Of a stretch of 64,000 nucleotides of DNA, positions 35,877 to 44,994 are shown in pieces. Within the stretch, counting starts at the first letter, position 1. Each line of letters begins with the position of its first letter. The notes beneath the pieces were generated by a model. It had not been told where the DNA came from, ran no database searches, and saw nothing but the letters and a program-made list of their open reading frames with translations. This DNA comes from Roseinatronobacter thiooxidans (GTDB taxonomy: Bacteria > Pseudomonadota > Alphaproteobacteria > Rhodobacterales > Rhodobacteraceae). The translations under genes and the position numbers were made by a program. Where the stretch lies: the NCBI RefSeq assembly GCF_001870675.1, contig NZ_MEHT01000009.1:310001-374000 (forward strand), given 5' to 3'.

Positions 35877-36928
35877 GCTTCCATCTCGGCCAGACGTGCG
35901 GCCTGATCGGCGGCGATAAGTGCATCCAGCACCTCATCCATCTCGCCTTGCAAGACAGCCTCCAGCTTGTAAAGCGTCAGGTTGATTCTGTGGTCAGTCA
36001 TGCGCCCTTGCGGGAAATTATAGGTGCGAATGCGCTCTGAACGGTCGCCCGAGCCGACCTGCGCCTTGCGCGCATCCGCGCGGTCTGCGGCGGCGCGCTG
36101 CCGCTCCATGTCATACAGCTTCGCGCGCAAGACCTGCATGGCGATGGCGCGGTTCTGGTGTTGCGACTTTTCCGACGATGTCACCACAAGGCCTGTGGGC
36201 AGATGCGTTATGCGCACCGCGCTGTCGGTTGTGTTCACATGCTGCCCACCCGCCCCCGAGGCGCGCATCGTGTCGATGCGGATATCCTGCGCGGGAATGT
36301 CGATATCAACCTCTTCCGCTTCGGGCAGCACAGCGACCGTTGCTGCCGATGTGTGAATGCGCCCACCGGATTCGGTGACCGGCACGCGCTGCACACGGTG
36401 TACGCCTGATTCGAATTTCAGCCGCGCGAACACCCCTTCGCCCTCAATCCGCATCACTGCCTCGCGCAGGCCGCCCAGTTCCGTTTCGGAATGGCTGACC
36501 ATCTGCACCTGCCAGCCGCGCGCTTCGGCATAGCGCTGATACATGCGCAACAGATCGGCGGCGAACAGGCTGGCTTCCTCGCCGCCTGTGCCGGGGCGCA
36601 ACTCGATCAATGCGGGGCGGGCATCGGCGGCATCTTTGGGCAACAGGGCCAGCCGCAGGTTTTGCGCCAGAACAGGCAGTGTTTCTTCCAGTTCCGCCAG
36701 TTCTTCTTCGGCCAGCGCGCGCATTTCGGGGTCTGCGCGCATTGCCTGCGCTTCGGCCAAGGCAGTGTTGGCCTGCTGATAGGCCGCGATCTGGGCGACC
36801 ACCGGCTTGAGTTCTGCATATTCCCGCGTCAGCGCCGCAATTTCTGACGGCGCGACCCCTTCCATCAGGCGCGCTTCAAGGAATTGGAACCTGCGGTTAA
36901 TCTGATCTAGGGTTTCATTAGCGAACAT
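35873..36928 (-). CDS. prfA: Peptide chain release factor 1
   Basis: This 351-residue class-I factor has the GGQ motif ([20 protein letters not shown]) and the PxT-type anticodon loop region ([20 protein letters not shown]). ATG 36928 gives the normal length; the open frame to 37183 runs into the divergent gene's upstream region and lacks the family N-terminus. It recognises UAA/UAG stops. It is co-translated with prmC and divergent from the CorC-like gene. Confidence 0.96.
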   Translation of the reverse strand: MFANETLDQINRRFQFLEARLMEGVAPSEIAALTREYAELKPVVAQIAAYQQANTALAEAQAMRADPEMRALAEEELAELEETLPVLAQNLRLALLPKDAADARPALIELRPGTGGEEASLFAADLLRMYQRYAEARGWQVQMVSHSETELGGLREAVMRIEGEGVFARLKFESGVHRVQRVPVTESGGRIHTSAATVAVLPEAEEVDIDIPAQDIRIDTMRASGAGGQHVNTTDSAVRITHLPTGLVVTSSEKSQHQNRAIAMQVLRAKLYDMERQRAAADRADARKAQVGSGDRSERIRTYNFPQGRMTDHRINLTLYKLEAVLQGEMDEVLDALIAADQAARLAEMEA

Positions 36929-37055
36929 GGGTGATCTAGTGACCAAACTCGCGCACAGGGTCAAGACATCACAGGGTTCTGCTGGACGCGCGCGCGTCAA
37001 AGATTTATGACCAAGAAAAGGCGTGCATGCGCCACATATAGGAATTTGAGGGCAA

Positions 37056-38384
37056 ATGGGCGATTCCGCCGCGTATCTTGATACCGCTTTCTGGCTGAGT
37101 GTGGGCGCTATTGTGTTGCTTCTGGTGATCTCGGGGTTCTTCTCGGGGTCTGAGACGGCGCTGACGGCGTCCAGCCGCGGCAAGCTGAAAGCTCAGGCAG
37201 ACAAGGGTGCGGCGGGTGCGCAAAAAGCACTGATGCTGACCGAAGACAGCGAGCGGATGATCGGTGCCATCCTGCTGGGCAATAACATGGTCAATATTCT
37301 GGCCGCTTCGCTGGCCACGGCGCTGTTCACACGCCTGTTCGGGGATGGCGGCGTCGCACTGGCCACATTGGTGATGACCTTGCTGGTGTTGGTTTTCTCT
37401 GAAGTGTTGCCAAAAACCTATGCCATCTCGAACCCCGAAGCGGCAGCAACGCGGGTGGCACCCCTATTGCGCTGGGTGGTGGCGATTTTCTCGCCCATGG
37501 TCAATGTGGTGCGCTTTATCGTGCGCCGCGTGCTGGCGTTATTCGGCGTCACGATCGACCCTGACCGCCAGATCATGTCGGTCCATGAAGAGATTGCAGG
37601 CACATTGGCGCTGGGACACTCGACAGGTTCGGTCGAGAAGGAACACCGCGACCGTTTGCTGGGCGCGCTGGATTTATCCGAACGCACAGTTGAAGAGATC
37701 ATGCGCCACCGCTCTCAGGTTGAGACGGTCAATGTCGATGACCCGATTCAAGAGATCATCGCGCAATGCATCAACTCGCCCCATTCGCGCCTGCCCATGT
37801 ACCGCGAAGACCCTGAAAACATTATCGGCATCCTATATGTCCGCGATCTGGTGCGCGAAATGCACGGGCTGGTGACAGCAGCAGGCGGGGCGTATTCTGC
37901 GGTTGCGAAACTCGACCTGAACGCGCTGGCCCGCCCGCCCTATTTTGTGCCAGAAACCACACCACTGGACGAACAGATGCAGGAGTTTCTGCGCCTGCAA
38001 CGCCATTTTGCGCTGGTGGTCGATGAATATGGCGCGCTGCACGGGTTGATCACGCTGGAAGATATTCTGGAAGAGATCGTGGGCGAGATCGAGGATGAAT
38101 ATGACACCACCCATGCCCCCGAAGTGGAACGCGGCGAAGGGGGCGAAGTGCTGGTCGATGGCGCGATGACCATCCGCGACCTGAACCGCACGCTGGACTG
38201 GTCACTGCCCGATGAAGAGGCTGTGACTGTCGCAGGGCTGGTCATCCACGAAGCGCAATCCATCCCTGATGAGGGGCAGGTCTTTTCCTTCCACGGGTTC
38301 CGCTTCAAGGTACTGTCACGCGATGGCAACCGGATCACGCGCATCAGCCTGCGCCGCGCGGGCGAAGGGCGCGCCACCGACTGA
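37056..38384 (+). CDS. CNNM/CorC-HlyC family membrane protein with CBS pair
   Basis: This 442-residue protein has a DUF21 transmembrane domain (residues about 12-190, [20 protein letters not shown] and [18 protein letters not shown]). A CBS pair follows (about 205-330, with [20 protein letters not shown] and [20 protein letters not shown]), and a C-terminal CorC_HlyC domain. Such proteins are implicated in magnesium or cobalt transport. GAGGG precedes ATG 37056. It ends eight bases before the stop of the ABC ATPase on the other strand. Confidence 0.9.
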   Translation: MGDSAAYLDTAFWLSVGAIVLLLVISGFFSGSETALTASSRGKLKAQADKGAAGAQKALMLTEDSERMIGAILLGNNMVNILAASLATALFTRLFGDGGVALATLVMTLLVLVFSEVLPKTYAISNPEAAATRVAPLLRWVVAIFSPMVNVVRFIVRRVLALFGVTIDPDRQIMSVHEEIAGTLALGHSTGSVEKEHRDRLLGALDLSERTVEEIMRHRSQVETVNVDDPIQEIIAQCINSPHSRLPMYREDPENIIGILYVRDLVREMHGLVTAAGGAYSAVAKLDLNALARPPYFVPETTPLDEQMQEFLRLQRHFALVVDEYGALHGLITLEDILEEIVGEIEDEYDTTHAPEVERGEGGEVLVDGAMTIRDLNRTLDWSLPDEEAVTVAGLVIHEAQSIPDEGQVFSFHGFRFKVLSRDGNRITRISLRRAGEGRATD

Positions 38385-38392
38385 GTGCGGCA

Positions 38393-39328
38393 TCAATCCA
38401 TGGTGCCAGAGGTCAGGGACAAAAACACATCTTCAAGATCGGGGTCTTCGCTGGTCACATCCAGGATCGTGCCCCCCGCAGCTGCGAGTGCCGCCAGTAT
38501 CTCACCCGCCGTATGGACGCTGCGCCGGTAGGTCACCGCCAGCACCCCGTCCGCGCGCATCTCTTGGCGCGCCTGAGGCGGCAAATCCAGTTGCGCCAAG
38601 GGTTGCGCCAACCGGAACAGCAGGGTTTTTGCATCCAGCCTGCCCACCAGCGCGGCTGTCTTGTCGCGCACAATCACGCGGCCATGGTCGATGATGGCAA
38701 TCTCGTCACACATCTGTTCGGCTTCTTCCAGATAATGCGTGGTCAGAATGATTGTCATACCCTGTTCATTCAGCTTGCGCACATTCGACCACAGCATCCG
38801 GCGCAACTCGATATCCACACCCGCCGTCGGCTCGTCCAGCACCAGCACATGGGGCGCATGCACCAGCGCCTTGCCCAGCAGCAGCCTGCGGCGCATGCCG
38901 CCAGAGAGCGTGCGCGCATAGGCTTCGGCCTTGTCCGACAGGCCGATCATTTCCAGAATCGCATCGGTGCGGCGTTGCGATTTCGGCACGCCATACAGCC
39001 CCGCCTGCACCTCCAACGCGCCGCGCGGGGTGAAGAACGGGTCCATGTTCAATTCTTGCGGCATCACCCCGATCGCCGCGCGCGATTGGCGCGGGTTTAT
39101 GTCCTGATCAAACCCCCAGATCCGCACCTGCCCGCTGGTTTTGGTTACAAGTCCGGCCAGAATATTGATCAGGGTCGATTTGCCAGCCCCATTGGGGCCA
39201 AGCAGGCCAAAAATGCTGCCCGCAGGAATGGACAGATCAACCCCTTTCAATGCGTCTTTCGGCGCGGCCCCTTTTTGCCCGGCATAGGTCTTGCGCAGGC
39301 CGGTGATTTCAATGGCCTGTTGAGTCAT
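38393..39328 (-). CDS. ABC transporter ATP-binding protein (ABC-2 exporter type)
   Basis: This 311-residue ATPase has Walker A (LLGPNGAGKSTLINILAG), the signature LSGGMRRRLLLGKALVHAPH and Walker B (VLVLDEPTAGVD). A C-terminal regulatory extension of about 80 residues follows. It belongs to the YadG/NodI-like drug or polysaccharide exporter family. No permease gene lies adjacent in the window, so the partner is unknown. ATG 39328 has GAGG upstream. The frame to 39391 is not supported. Confidence 0.88.
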   Translation of the reverse strand: MTQQAIEITGLRKTYAGQKGAAPKDALKGVDLSIPAGSIFGLLGPNGAGKSTLINILAGLVTKTSGQVRIWGFDQDINPRQSRAAIGVMPQELNMDPFFTPRGALEVQAGLYGVPKSQRRTDAILEMIGLSDKAEAYARTLSGGMRRRLLLGKALVHAPHVLVLDEPTAGVDIELRRMLWSNVRKLNEQGMTIILTTHYLEEAEQMCDEIAIIDHGRVIVRDKTAALVGRLDAKTLLFRLAQPLAQLDLPPQARQEMRADGVLAVTYRRSVHTAGEILAALAAAGGTILDVTSEDPDLEDVFLSLTSGTMD

Positions 39329-39431
39329 GTTTGCCTCGTCTTTCCTCGCCCCGCTCTTGTCGCGGCTTGCGTTTTCAGTATGATAATGCATCTAAGGCAC
39401 CAAGCGCGCAGCGACAAGGACAAGACAGATC

Positions 39432-39629
39432 ATGACATCGCCGTTTTCCCATGACGCACCGGAAACCGAAATCGTCACCGCAATGCGCGTGTGCTGCGAT
39501 GGGGGCGAAGGGGCGCTGGGGCATCCGCGCGTCTGGCTGTCACTGTCCCATGACACAGGCGCGGTCGAATGCCCCTATTGCGACAAGCGCTTTATTCACC
39601 GTGACTTCGCGGACGATCACGCCGCATAA
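39432..39629 (+). CDS. CHCC zinc-finger protein
   Basis: This 65-residue protein has [18 protein letters not shown] and then [11 protein letters not shown], the pattern of the NDUFS6-like zinc-finger family found in proteobacteria. The four metal ligands (cysteine, histidine, cysteines) are spaced as expected. Its role in bacteria is not established. It lies 33 bp before polA on the same strand. Confidence 0.85.
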   Translation: MTSPFSHDAPETEIVTAMRVCCDGGEGALGHPRVWLSLSHDTGAVECPYCDKRFIHRDFADDHAA

Positions 39630-39662
39630 CCACCGACATTACCACGCGCGAGAGGGGTAGCC

Positions 39663-42497
39663 ATGAGCGATAGCGAAACGGGCTTTGGAAAAGGCTGTCA
39701 TCTTCACCTGATCGACGGGTCGGCCTATATTTTTCGCGCCTATCACGCGCTGCCGCCCCTATCGCGCAAATCCGACGGGCTGCCCGTGGGGGCCGTGGCG
39801 GGGTTTTGCAACATGCTGTGGCGGTATTTGGGCGAGAATGGCTCAAGTGCCGATGCGCCCACCCATGCAGCCGTCATTTTCGACTATTCCTCCAAAACCT
39901 TCCGCAACGAGATTTATGATCTTTACAAAGCCAACCGCCCGGCCCCGCCCGAAGACCTGCGCCCGCAATTTCCCCTGACCCGCGATGCCAGCCGCGCCTT
40001 CAACCTTGCCACAATCGAGATCGAGGATTTTGAGGCCGATGACATCATCGCCACCCTTGCCCGCCAAGCCCGAGAGGCAGGCGGGCGGGTGACCATCATC
40101 TCTTCCGACAAGGATCTGATGCAGCTTGTGGGCGGCGGCGTCGAAATGCTGGAGCCGATGAAAAACAAGGTGATCGGTGTCGAGGATGTGCGCGAGAAAT
40201 TCGGGGTCGGCCCCGAACGGGTGGTCGATGTGCAAGCACTTGCGGGCGATTCGGTCGATAACGTGCCCGGCGCACCGGGAATTGGAATCAAGACTGCGGC
40301 CCTGCTGATCAACGAATATGGTGATCTGGAAACGCTTTTGGACCGTGCAGGAGAGATCAAACAGCCCAAGCGCCGCGCGGCCCTGCTCGACAATGCCGAG
40401 TTGATCCGCATTTCCAAACGTCTGGTGCAGCTTGATGACCAGACGCCGCTGGAGGTCACCTTGGAAGATCTGGAAGTGCGCGCCCCGGATGCGCAGGCGC
40501 TTCTGGGCTTTCTGAATGATATGGAGTTTCGCACCCTGACGCGGCGCGTGGCCGATCATTTCGGCACCACGCCCCCTGCCCTGCCCGCGACCCCGGCCGC
40601 GCCTGCGCGCAACGCTGTGCCGGGCGAAGACCCGGCACCTCTGGAGCAGCCCGATTTTGCCGCCGCCGAATATGTCTGCATCCGCGACCTCGACACGTTG
40701 AAAGACTGGATCACCCGGATCGAGGACCGCGGCTATGTCGCGGTCGATACAGAAACCACCTCGCTGGACGAGATGCGCGCGGAACTGGTGGGCATTTCAT
40801 TGTGCATTGACGCAGGAACTGCCGCCTATATTCCAATGACCCACCGCGCAGGCGGCGGCGATCTGTTCGGCGCAACCGAACTGGTCGAAGGCCAATTGCC
40901 ACTAAATCAGGTTCTGTCCCTGCTCAAACCTGTTCTGGAAGATGCAGCGATCCTCAAGATCGGGCAGAATATGAAATATGACGCCAAGATTTTTGCCAAT
41001 CTGGGCATATCAGTCGCCCCGATCGATGACACGATGCTGATGTCCTATGCGCTGCATGGGGGCTTGCACGGGCATGGGATGGATGCGCTGTCGGACCGCT
41101 ATCTGAACCATCAGCCGGTTGCGATCAAATCCCTGCTGGGCAGCGGCAAATCCGCCATCACCTTCGACCGTGTGGGCATTGACGATGCCACCCGCTACGC
41201 CGCCGAAGATGCCGATATTACCCTGCGTCTGTGGGAGCTGTTCAAGCCGCGCCTGCATACGGCGCAGGTTACCCGCGTTTACGAGACGCTGGAGCGGCCC
41301 TTGGTGCGCGTGCTGGCGCAGATGGAGCGCCACGGGATCAAGGTGGACCGCGATGTCCTCTCGCGCATGTCCAACGCATTCGCGCAGAAAATGGCCGGGC
41401 TGGAAGCCGAGATTCATGAATTGGCAGGCGAAAGCTTCAATGTCGGCAGCCCCAAGCAACTGGGCGAGATATTGTTTGACAAAATGTCGCTTGCGGGCGG
41501 CAAGAAGGGCAAGACAGGGGCCTATGCCACGGGCGCGGATATTCTGGAAGATTTGGCCGCAGAGGGCCATGACCTGCCCGCCCGCGTGCTGGACTGGCGG
41601 CAATTGTCCAAGCTGAAATCAACCTATACCGACGCGCTGCAAGACCATATCCACCCCGATACGGGCCGCGTGCATACATCTTATGTGATCACCGGCGCGG
41701 TGACAGGGCGTCTTGCCTCGACCGATCCGAACCTGCAAAATATTCCCATCCGGTCAGAGGAAGGACGGCGCATCCGCACGGCTTTCGTGGCTGAGAAAGG
41801 CAAGAAGCTGGTAGCACTAGATTACAGCCAGATCGAGCTGCGCATTCTGGCCCATATCGCCGATATCGACAGTCTGAAAGCGGCGTTTCGCGCGGGCCAA
41901 GACATTCATGCCATGACCGCATCCGAGATGTTCGGCGTGCCGCTGGAAGAGATGACACCTGAAATTCGCCGTCAGGCCAAGGCCATCAATTTCGGGGTGA
42001 TTTACGGGATTTCTGGCTTCGGCCTTGCGCGCAACCTGCGCATTCCGCGCGCCGACGCGCAGGGCTTCATCGACCGCTATTTTGAACGCTTCCCCGGCAT
42101 TCGCGCCTATATGGATGCAACAGTGGAATTTGCCAAAACGCATGGCCATGTTGAAACCCTGTTCGGGCGGCGCATCCATACGCCCGAGATCAATACCAAA
42201 GGCCCCGGCGCGGGGTTTGCCAAACGTGCCGCGATCAATGCACCCATACAGGGCACTGCCGCTGACATCATCCGCCGTGCGATGATCCGCCTGCCACAGG
42301 TGATCGAAGACCTGCCTGCCAAGATGCTGCTACAGGTGCATGACGAACTGGTATTTGAAGTGGCCGAAGATGCGGTCGAGACAGTGACCGAGCGTGTGCG
42401 CGCGGTGATGGAGGCCGCCGCAGAGCCGGTGTTGCGCCTTGATGTGCCGCTGGTGGTGGATGCGGGTGTGGGCGATACTTGGGCAGAGGCGCATTGA
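39663..42497 (+). CDS. polA: DNA polymerase I
   Basis: This 944-residue polymerase has all three domains. The 5' nuclease domain starts HLIDGSAYIFRAYHALPP; the 3'-5' exonuclease has YVAVDTETTSLDEM with intact acidic residues; the polymerase core has KLVALDYSQIELRILAHIAD, the finger motif RRQAKAINFGVIYGISGFG and QVHDELVFEVAED. The enzyme fills gaps and processes primers. AGAGGGG precedes ATG 39663. It ends before a GC-rich intergenic repeat and converges with adenine deaminase. Confidence 0.97.
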   Translation: MSDSETGFGKGCHLHLIDGSAYIFRAYHALPPLSRKSDGLPVGAVAGFCNMLWRYLGENGSSADAPTHAAVIFDYSSKTFRNEIYDLYKANRPAPPEDLRPQFPLTRDASRAFNLATIEIEDFEADDIIATLARQAREAGGRVTIISSDKDLMQLVGGGVEMLEPMKNKVIGVEDVREKFGVGPERVVDVQALAGDSVDNVPGAPGIGIKTAALLINEYGDLETLLDRAGEIKQPKRRAALLDNAELIRISKRLVQLDDQTPLEVTLEDLEVRAPDAQALLGFLNDMEFRTLTRRVADHFGTTPPALPATPAAPARNAVPGEDPAPLEQPDFAAAEYVCIRDLDTLKDWITRIEDRGYVAVDTETTSLDEMRAELVGISLCIDAGTAAYIPMTHRAGGGDLFGATELVEGQLPLNQVLSLLKPVLEDAAILKIGQNMKYDAKIFANLGISVAPIDDTMLMSYALHGGLHGHGMDALSDRYLNHQPVAIKSLLGSGKSAITFDRVGIDDATRYAAEDADITLRLWELFKPRLHTAQVTRVYETLERPLVRVLAQMERHGIKVDRDVLSRMSNAFAQKMAGLEAEIHELAGESFNVGSPKQLGEILFDKMSLAGGKKGKTGAYATGADILEDLAAEGHDLPARVLDWRQLSKLKSTYTDALQDHIHPDTGRVHTSYVITGAVTGRLASTDPNLQNIPIRSEEGRRIRTAFVAEKGKKLVALDYSQIELRILAHIADIDSLKAAFRAGQDIHAMTASEMFGVPLEEMTPEIRRQAKAINFGVIYGISGFGLARNLRIPRADAQGFIDRYFERFPGIRAYMDATVEFAKTHGHVETLFGRRIHTPEINTKGPGAGFAKRAAINAPIQGTAADIIRRAMIRLPQVIEDLPAKMLLQVHDELVFEVAEDAVETVTERVRAVMEAAAEPVLRLDVPLVVDAGVGDTWAEAH

Positions 42498-42551
42498 CGC
42501 CAAGCCCCCGGGGCGCTGCCCCGGACCCCGGAGTATTTGACGCAAGAAAAT
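42498..42551. repeat. GC-rich intergenic element with CCCCGGAGTATTT core
   Basis: The 54-bp stretch after polA contains CCCCCGGGGCGCTGCCCCGG then ACCCCGGAGTATTTGACGCA. In my experience variants of this block recur between genes in many Rhodobacterales genomes. In this window it also works as a spacer between convergent genes; the GC-rich element at 4026-4069 has similar palindromic style. Confidence 0.5.
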
Positions 42552-42561
42552 GAGGCTTGCG

Positions 42562-44250
42562 TCAGATCACCTCGAAGCGGTCAACATCGACCATGCCATA
42601 ATCCGTGATCTTGAGATGCGGGATCACTGGCAGGGCGATGAAGGCGAGTTGCAAAAACGGCTCTTGCAGGGTGACCCCAAGCGCGGTTGCGGCGCGGCGC
42701 AGCGCCACCAGCGCGGTATGGACGTTTTCATGCGGCTCTAGCGACATAAGCCCTGCCACAGGCAGCGGCAATTCTGCCAGAACCTGCCCGTTCAGCGCCA
42801 CGACAAAGCCGCCCTCGATCTCTGACAAGCGGTTCACGGCCAGTGCCAGATCTTCGTAATCGGCCCCCACGGCCACGATATTGTGGTGATCATGCGCCAC
42901 AGTGGCGGCTATCGCGCCGCGCGCCATGCCAAAGCCGCGCACAAAACCAGTGGCGATATTGCCATTCTTGCCATGCCGTTCCACCACTGCGACGCGCAGC
43001 AGATCGCGCGCGGGATCAGGGCGCTTGTCGCCCCCTTCGGGTGTGACCTGTTCGCGCAGATGCTGGGTGATGATCTTGCCTTCAAGAATGCCGATAACAG
43101 AGGTGTCTGGGGTATTGCCCGCATGGCGGAAGTCAGAGGCCGCGACTTTCGGCGCGCGCACGGAGTTGCGCGCGACCGGAGGGATGATATTGCGCGCAGC
43201 GAAGGCTGCATCAGTCACCACCTGACCGCCGCACAGCACCAGCGACGCGCGGCATTCGGCCAGATCGGGCAAGGCCACAATATCGGCGCGTTTTCCGGGC
43301 GCTATCTGGCCGCGATCTTTCAGGCCGAAAGCCTCGGCCGCTGAAAGGGTTGCTGCGCGGTAGACGGCCAGCGTGTCGCAGCCCATCGCAATCAAGCTGC
43401 GGATCATGTGGTCAAGATGCCCATGCTCGGCAATGTCGAGCGGGTTGCGGTCATCCGTACACAGACACATATAGGGCGCGGTCACAGGTGTCAGCAGGGG
43501 TGCGAGGGCGGCCATATCGCGGCTGACAGAGCCTTCGCGGATCAGGCAGCGCAGCCCTTTTTGCAATTTCTCGCGCGCCTCGCCAGCGGTGGTGGATTCG
43601 TGTTCGGTGCGGATGCCGGCCGTCACATAGGCATTCAGGTCGCGCCCCGACAAAAGCGGCGCGTGCCCGTCAATATGTCGGCCCGCGAAAGCATGCAGTT
43701 TTGCCATGCATCCCGGATCGCGGTGGATCACGCCGGGGAAATTCATGAATTCGGCCAGACCGATCACCTGTGGATGATCGGCGAGCGCCAGCAGGTCGTC
43801 AGCATCAAGCGCGGCCCCTGCCGTTTCCATATGTGTGGAGGGCACGCAAGACGACAGGTTCACACGAATATCCATGACTGTGCAGGTGGCAGCGTCAAGG
43901 AAATAGCGGATACCTGCGGCGCCCGCGACATTGGCAATCTCATGCGGGTCGCAAATGGCCGTCGTCACGCCGCGCGGGGCCACAAGGCGGTCAAATTCAA
44001 ACGGAGTGACAAGAGAGGATTCGATATGCAGATGCGTGTCGATAAAGCCCGGCACCAGCACCTGACCGGACAGATCCAGAACCTCGCGCCCCTCATAGCT
44101 GTCACCGATGCCGATGATAACCCCTTCAGAGATGGCGACATCGCCTGCAATCCGCGCGCCGGTGACGGTACAAAGCACCTCGGCACCGCGCAAGACCAGA
44201 TCTGCCGGCCCTTCGCCGCGGGCCTGTGCGATGCGTGTCTCCAAACTCAT
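42562..44250 (-). CDS. ade: Adenine deaminase
   Basis: This 562-residue amidohydrolase converts adenine to hypoxanthine. The N-terminus has [20 protein letters not shown] (HxH metal site), [11 protein letters not shown], and [13 protein letters not shown]. The C-terminal part has [21 protein letters not shown] 44250 with GGGGG five bases upstream fits the family start; the frame to 44304 is not supported. It is the last gene of the minus-strand run that starts at the CDP-alcohol phosphotransferase, 63 bp behind the sulfotransferase-like gene. Confidence 0.93.
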   Translation of the reverse strand: MSLETRIAQARGEGPADLVLRGAEVLCTVTGARIAGDVAISEGVIIGIGDSYEGREVLDLSGQVLVPGFIDTHLHIESSLVTPFEFDRLVAPRGVTTAICDPHEIANVAGAAGIRYFLDAATCTVMDIRVNLSSCVPSTHMETAGAALDADDLLALADHPQVIGLAEFMNFPGVIHRDPGCMAKLHAFAGRHIDGHAPLLSGRDLNAYVTAGIRTEHESTTAGEAREKLQKGLRCLIREGSVSRDMAALAPLLTPVTAPYMCLCTDDRNPLDIAEHGHLDHMIRSLIAMGCDTLAVYRAATLSAAEAFGLKDRGQIAPGKRADIVALPDLAECRASLVLCGGQVVTDAAFAARNIIPPVARNSVRAPKVAASDFRHAGNTPDTSVIGILEGKIITQHLREQVTPEGGDKRPDPARDLLRVAVVERHGKNGNIATGFVRGFGMARGAIAATVAHDHHNIVAVGADYEDLALAVNRLSEIEGGFVVALNGQVLAELPLPVAGLMSLEPHENVHTALVALRRAATALGVTLQEPFLQLAFIALPVIPHLKITDYGMVDVDRFEVI

Positions 44251-44313
44251 GATATCCCCCGGAATGTGACTGATAGCGCAGTGTTCTGCCAATAAAGGGG
44301 GCAAGGCAACCCC

Positions 44314-44922
44314 TTAGCGCGCGCCGCCACCCCGCGCCGAGGCATAGAGCGCGTAATCTTCGGCATAGTGCTGTTCAAGCCGCTGGCGCAGCGCAGGCGA
44401 CAGGCTGATATGGTGGTTGGGCGAGACATTCTGCCGCTCTAGCGTGATCGCGGTGCCAAGGCGCGCTTCGAGGAAGGCGACAAACTCCGGCATCGCCTCA
44501 TAGCGGAACAGGTGATCGACCGTCTCGCCCGTTTTGGGATGGGTCAGGAACTTTGCCTGCTGCCCGACTGCGGCGAAGGCCGGTTGTTTCTCTGCCAAAT
44601 AGCCTTCTACGAACTGGTCGAAACTCAGCCCGCGGGTGCTGCGCGGCGTGCCTTCCAGCCAGCTGCCATGGCGAAAGCGGAACCAACTGCCAAGCCAGTC
44701 TTCGGGATGGCGGATCAGGGCTGCGGTTTGGGGGGCGTCTTCTTCAAATATCTGGATGAACTTCTCCATCCGCCATTTATAGCGCTGGAATGTACAATGC
44801 TTGATGCGCGGGTCACCTTGCAGCACGATATCTGCCAGCGGGGCAAGCGCATGTTCCAGCGCAGTGCTGCCCGCTTTGGGCGTGGCGAATAAAACCAGCT
44901 TATGTTTGAGGAAATACAACAT
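44314..44922 (-). CDS. Sulfotransferase-like protein
   Basis: This 202-residue protein has the PAPS 5'-phosphosulfate loop near the N-terminus (LVLFATPKAGSTALEHAL) and a 3'-phosphate site (AALIRHPEDWLGSWFRFRHG), both features of the sulfotransferase fold. Related small proteins are wrongly labelled gamma-glutamyl kinase in some genomes. The start ATG 44922 fits relatives; ATG 44940 is possible. The acceptor is unknown. It lies 72 bp after the MshEN-glycosyltransferase gene on the same strand, so a glycan is a plausible target by inference. Confidence 0.7.
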   Translation of the reverse strand: MLYFLKHKLVLFATPKAGSTALEHALAPLADIVLQGDPRIKHCTFQRYKWRMEKFIQIFEEDAPQTAALIRHPEDWLGSWFRFRHGSWLEGTPRSTRGLSFDQFVEGYLAEKQPAFAAVGQQAKFLTHPKTGETVDHLFRYEAMPEFVAFLEARLGTAITLERQNVSPNHHISLSPALRQRLEQHYAEDYALYASARGGGAR

Positions 44923-44994
44923 CTCGAACTCTTGCATCATGAAACATTTGGCAAAACCCTACCGTGATCCCGTCGCAAGGTCCAGATTGGTGCC

